NCBI GenBank assembly: GCA_022495005.1
Contig: JAGYXB010000061.1
Coordinates: 372,001-436,000, forward strand
Source: Rhyacophila brunnea
Lineage: Eukaryota > Arthropoda > Insecta > Trichoptera > Rhyacophilidae
DNA length: 64,000 bases
Direction: 5' to 3'
The notes under the pieces are model-generated. The model ran no database searches, had not been told where the DNA came from, and saw only the letters and a program-made list of their open reading frames with translations. Both the position numbers and the translations under genes were made by a program. The first letter of the stretch is position 1. Every line of letters starts with the position of its first letter. Positions 60,565 through 64,000 of this stretch are shown here, piece after piece.

Positions 60565-60760
60565 TTTTTTGGTACTGTAGGTTACACGGAATACTGGATT
60601 ATTTGTTAGTTTGGGTTAGTTTAGGTTAGATTAGGTTGGGTTAGGTTAGGTTAGGTTAGGTTAGGTTAGGTTAACCTAACAAATAATCCAGTTTATCGGC
60701 TATTTTCAAAATCTGTTTTCCGCTGTATTCCGTATAACCGAACAGTACCGATTTTTTTTA
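60565..60760. repeat. Hairpin containing (TTAGG)n telomere-type repeats
   Basis: Imperfect and then perfect TTAGG units run from about 60613 to 60672. They are bounded by inverted arms: GGTACTGTAGGTTACACGGA..ACTGGATTATTTGTTAG on the left (60570-60608) and CTAACAAATAATCCAGT..GTATTCCGTATAACCGAACA on the right (60677-60755). The right arm has about 40 extra bases. The whole forms a long foldback whose loop is the repeat run. Confidence 0.8.
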
Positions 60761-61985
60761 TTTTGTCAATTCTTCCCACATACATAATAAAAATATAAAA
60801 AAATACTAGCTAATAACAAATTTTCATCAGTTAGCAGCTTTTATACTGAAAAATGAGGTTAATATGGCGCACAATGCGTTGTAGAAAATATGGTGAGAAC
60901 AAGGTTCTTCTATTGAACGGAAATATACGAAAGTGAGGTTAAAAAATTTAAACTTAGACTATGATTAAATTAGCTGCAAGTTATACGAGTATATTCATAT
61001 TGAGTTGTAGCCAGATGGGCGCTCGCGCATATTCAATGTGAATCATTAAAAATACAACGTATTCAAATATGGCACCGCACACTGGTTTTGACGGAGCACT
61101 GTGTCCGCTCGCCCCCATGATTCACACGTTGTTTGGCTTCTCAGCGAGACGAATTAACGAACATACTACGTTGTTAAATATGACAAAGCCCATTGAACAC
61201 GGCCAGCAAAAGGGGTGCGCGGCGTTTTATTTTATCCGCTTCTGGATGCGTTTTCTATAAGACGGGCGAGTAGGCATTATTTAATAACAGTGAACTCATT
61301 GTTTAGTTGCTGGGTGTCCGATATTTCGCTGGTAGAATTACGTCATCGTGAATATGAATTACAAGCTGCCGAGAAACATAATAATATTTTTATTTCATTG
61401 TTATGAGAGACGCTGATAATAATAATTATTTTGTGCTTCTCGTGCCCCTTATTACATTGGAGAAGGGTAATGCGGGGGTGGGAGGGGGCCTACTTTGTAG
61501 TGAGCGCACCGAGCGCCGTTTCTGGTGGGCTTCGTCACTTAGTTTTAGCAGCCTAAAATGGGTTTTTCAACGTCAATGGTTTGTTGTTTAGTTGGGCAAT
61601 CACAGAAACATTATATAAGTAATAAACTACAAAAAATCATTAGAATATACCGCAAATGTCTTTTTTTATTTACAAATATCGTTGCAGACATTATTAATTT
61701 CACTGCATTACAGTTACGAATTAAACCACATAATTAAACGAACTAAGCTCGCCAAATGTTGTAGTACAACATTTTTGTTAGACTTCCTCTTGTACATTAT
61801 TTTGTTATCAATTTACGATGCCCCATTGAAGCGGACTAAACCGGTCCTGGTTATTATTAAACTAAGTACTACATATTGTGTTCTATTTTAATTAATACGT
61901 CCTGTAGATATAATATAAATATTACATAATTTTAAAACACTTCGGAGAAATATATAATTAATTACTCAAAAAAACTTTAAAAAAA
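60761..61985. other. Partly GC-richer stretch, nothing recognised
   Basis: Overlapping short frames at 61069-61591 lie in less AT-rich sequence but show no family. Confidence 0.35.
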
Positions 61986-61988
61986 ATA

Positions 61989-62168
61989 TGACGACCAGCG
62001 GGACTCGAACCCGCGTTCATTCGCGCCAATGTGCTCTACCAACTAAACTATGTACGTCCAATCTAATTAAGATAAAATAAACTAGTAGTTCTTACGTTTT
62101 TGAATTTGTAAACAAATTTAATTGCGTTAATTAATAATGTTACACTCTCAAATCTTGTAAATTATTCG
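61989..62168 (-). mobile_element. SINE family 3, tRNA-like head
   Basis: The minus strand reads TAGTTTAGTTGGTAGAGC and GCGGGTTCGAGTCCCGC, with a perfect five-pair T arm and a D arm that pairs with wobbles. The anticodon stem has four pairs with a six-base loop, and the acceptor stem has two mismatches, so a working tRNA is unlikely. Other copies are at 45366 and 45987. The word TGTTACACTCTCAAATCTTG at 62138-62157 recurs at 46119-46138 on the same strand. Confidence 0.65.
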
Positions 62169-64000
62169 TTAAATAAAAAAATAGTTTAATAAACATTTTG
62201 ATTCAAATTACAAATTCATTTTTTTCATTATATTTAAATTTAGAAGACTTCTTAATTTAAATGTGATTAAATATATTCTAGATAATTTCAAAAATAGAAC
62301 AGACTTGCCTACTCCATTTCGTGGAATAAGCTTGTTAATCGAATTGTATATAGGTACAAAATCCCGTTATTTTGACATAATAAATTCGCTAAATAAAACC
62401 ACCTTTGCGAATACTATCTGCCAACACCCACAGCATGACATTTTACAATATCGCATTGCCACAATATAGGTAATAATATTTAATTCCTGAGCATAAAACG
62501 CAAATCTAACTACCGGTGACATAAACATTAGAGACATGGCGGATATAAATGACTTCCGCGCGTGTTTGAGCGAGGTATTTAGTTATCTTATGGATTATAT
62601 TATTTAGATCAGACGACAACTGAAATTTAATATTCGTACATAATATAACACAGATTTTAGTAGGTGATATTTTAAATACGATTTTCTACGTAAAAACATG
62701 GCCAATGACAAGGACTTTAAGAGGGGAACAGCTACTTCCAATACATACTGATTAAAAAACCCAAAATCGTGTGACGTCATTTAAGGAGGATCGCTAACTT
62801 TGCTTTATACCTGCCCTGTTTACACGTGTATGGATTTACTGCTGACAGTACCCATTATCGCGGCCGTAACAGGACAAGTTGCAAGACTACATGCATGAAT
62901 CAAAAAGTTCGGAAGCTTCTGAATTTTCATGTGACTGTTGGGATTTTTCGATCTGCGCCTGCGCAGTAGAACGATAGTGGCGAACATGCCGGCAAAAAAA
63001 CGAACTACACCGCGGAGATACTCATTTTGAGGTTAACCGATTTTTATTACCTGTCAAATTGTACCATAAAATGATAACATCGCATCTCGCTTACTCTTGA
63101 AATATGAGATTGGAGAGACAGTCAGCACTTTTACGTGTGAACAGTTGTTGCCACCATAGTTTAAAATACACACTAATGCTGCTAGTAAATCCATGCACAT
63201 GTATCTACAGGCACGATTTCTAACAAGACAATTAAAACAATTTACAAATATATCGTTTTATTCAAATGATAAACAATGCATTGGTGACTTTGGAGACTTG
63301 GTGGCCAGGCTCATCGACTGATTTTTACTGCCCCCCCCCCCTATAATAAAAAATAAATAAAAACCAATAATTAAGTCACACCCTTAAACTAAAAATAATT
63401 ATTAATTAGAGGATTACTGTGATCATGACACATACCTAATAACATTAGTATCTTATTTTCTGTGCACCTACAAATACCTATATGTACGTATCTATGTAGG
63501 TTAGTGGTTATATTATGGATCCTTTTGATGTTATCTGCATAGATTTTCTATTGCTTTGGGTAATGTTTTATACTTTATGAGAAATACGTATCTCTTTAAC
63601 ATTTTGCTAAATATATTAACTGTATAACAGATTTGGATTATTTCGAGGTCTCCTTTTAAATCTTCTGACGAATCGATAGCATTATTTGCGTCAAATAAAA
63701 TCGCCACTGTCTTTTTGCTATCTGATTTCAATTAAGTCATAATTAAGCATTCACAATTAATACAGTAATCTATCTACAATCATTGTAACATTAAGACGTC
63801 ATCTTGTATAATGTAAATAAATACACGATTCATGATACCAACTTACTGGCAACGGGATTGGTTACATTACGTGTATGTACTTAATAATATTATCGCATTT
63901 AAATAATGTTATGTGCATAGAATCGGTTAACTTTGATCGGATTAGTTGACTGGTACCTATGTACTTACTGATTGATTAACATCGAATTTGCACATCATGG
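62169..64000. other. AT-rich stretch, nothing recognised
   Basis: Includes a run of about 13 C near 63331. Short frames only. Confidence 0.4.

Noticed and set aside
61985..62062. Candidate functional tRNA gene on the minus strand
   Set aside because: The T arm is perfect, but the acceptor stem has two mismatches, the anticodon loop has six bases, and related copies occur at 45.4 and 46.0 kb, so it is a dispersed tRNA-derived repeat.
1..64000. CRISPR arrays, bacterial operons, promoters, terminators or riboswitches
   Set aside because: There are no regularly spaced repeats or bacterial gene organisation. The window is eukaryotic and transposon-rich.

Overview
The window reads as non-coding eukaryotic DNA, most likely from an insect. 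It is very AT-rich, it has no long open reading frame apart from transposon relics, and it carries a (TTAGG)n run, the arthropod-type telomere repeat, at about 60.61-60.67 kb. The many hAT miniature elements, the Penelope-like retroelements and the recurrent AATATTAT and GTACCTAC composition suggest a hemipteran such as an aphid. That placement is inference. I found no host gene, exon or functional tRNA that I can defend. The region is probably intergenic or intronic.

What the sequence does hold is a dense, partly nested transposon landscape. (1) hAT superfamily: 17 insertions with terminal inverted repeats and a recognisable flanking 8-bp duplication (16 identical, one 7 of 8), plus one with a decayed duplication at 14140-14816. 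They include a four-copy CATGGCCCC family (3306, 19041, 30391, 36356), a two-copy family at 10657 and 23477, two larger families at 20157/42327 and 23453/42013, and one copy keeping the C-terminal end of a transposase (34230-35050). (2) PIF/Harbinger-type miniature elements with TAA or TTA duplications (17-411, 39163-39479). (3) One nearly complete mariner element (39544-40844) whose transposase is broken by two small frameshifts. (4) Two families of Penelope-like elements with GIY-YIG remnants, each flanked by inverted terminal copies that carry hammerhead-ribozyme-like motifs (12178-13538 and 15258-16045), plus two coding-less relics. (5) Truncated non-LTR retrotransposon 3' ends of two kinds. 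(6) Three families of tRNA-derived SINE-like repeats.

Nesting gives a relative history. A SINE at 39.1-40.9 kb was hit by a Harbinger-type element and by mariner. Two hAT elements sit back to back at 18.4-19.8 kb sharing one 8-bp target, and the second holds a third. hAT elements at 23.45 and 42.0 kb each hold another hAT element. A Penelope relic at 17.5-18.2 kb is split by a SINE.

The most interesting signals are the hammerhead-like motifs of the two Penelope families, which differ in sequence but share one architecture, and the hairpin built around the telomere-like repeat at 60.6 kb.
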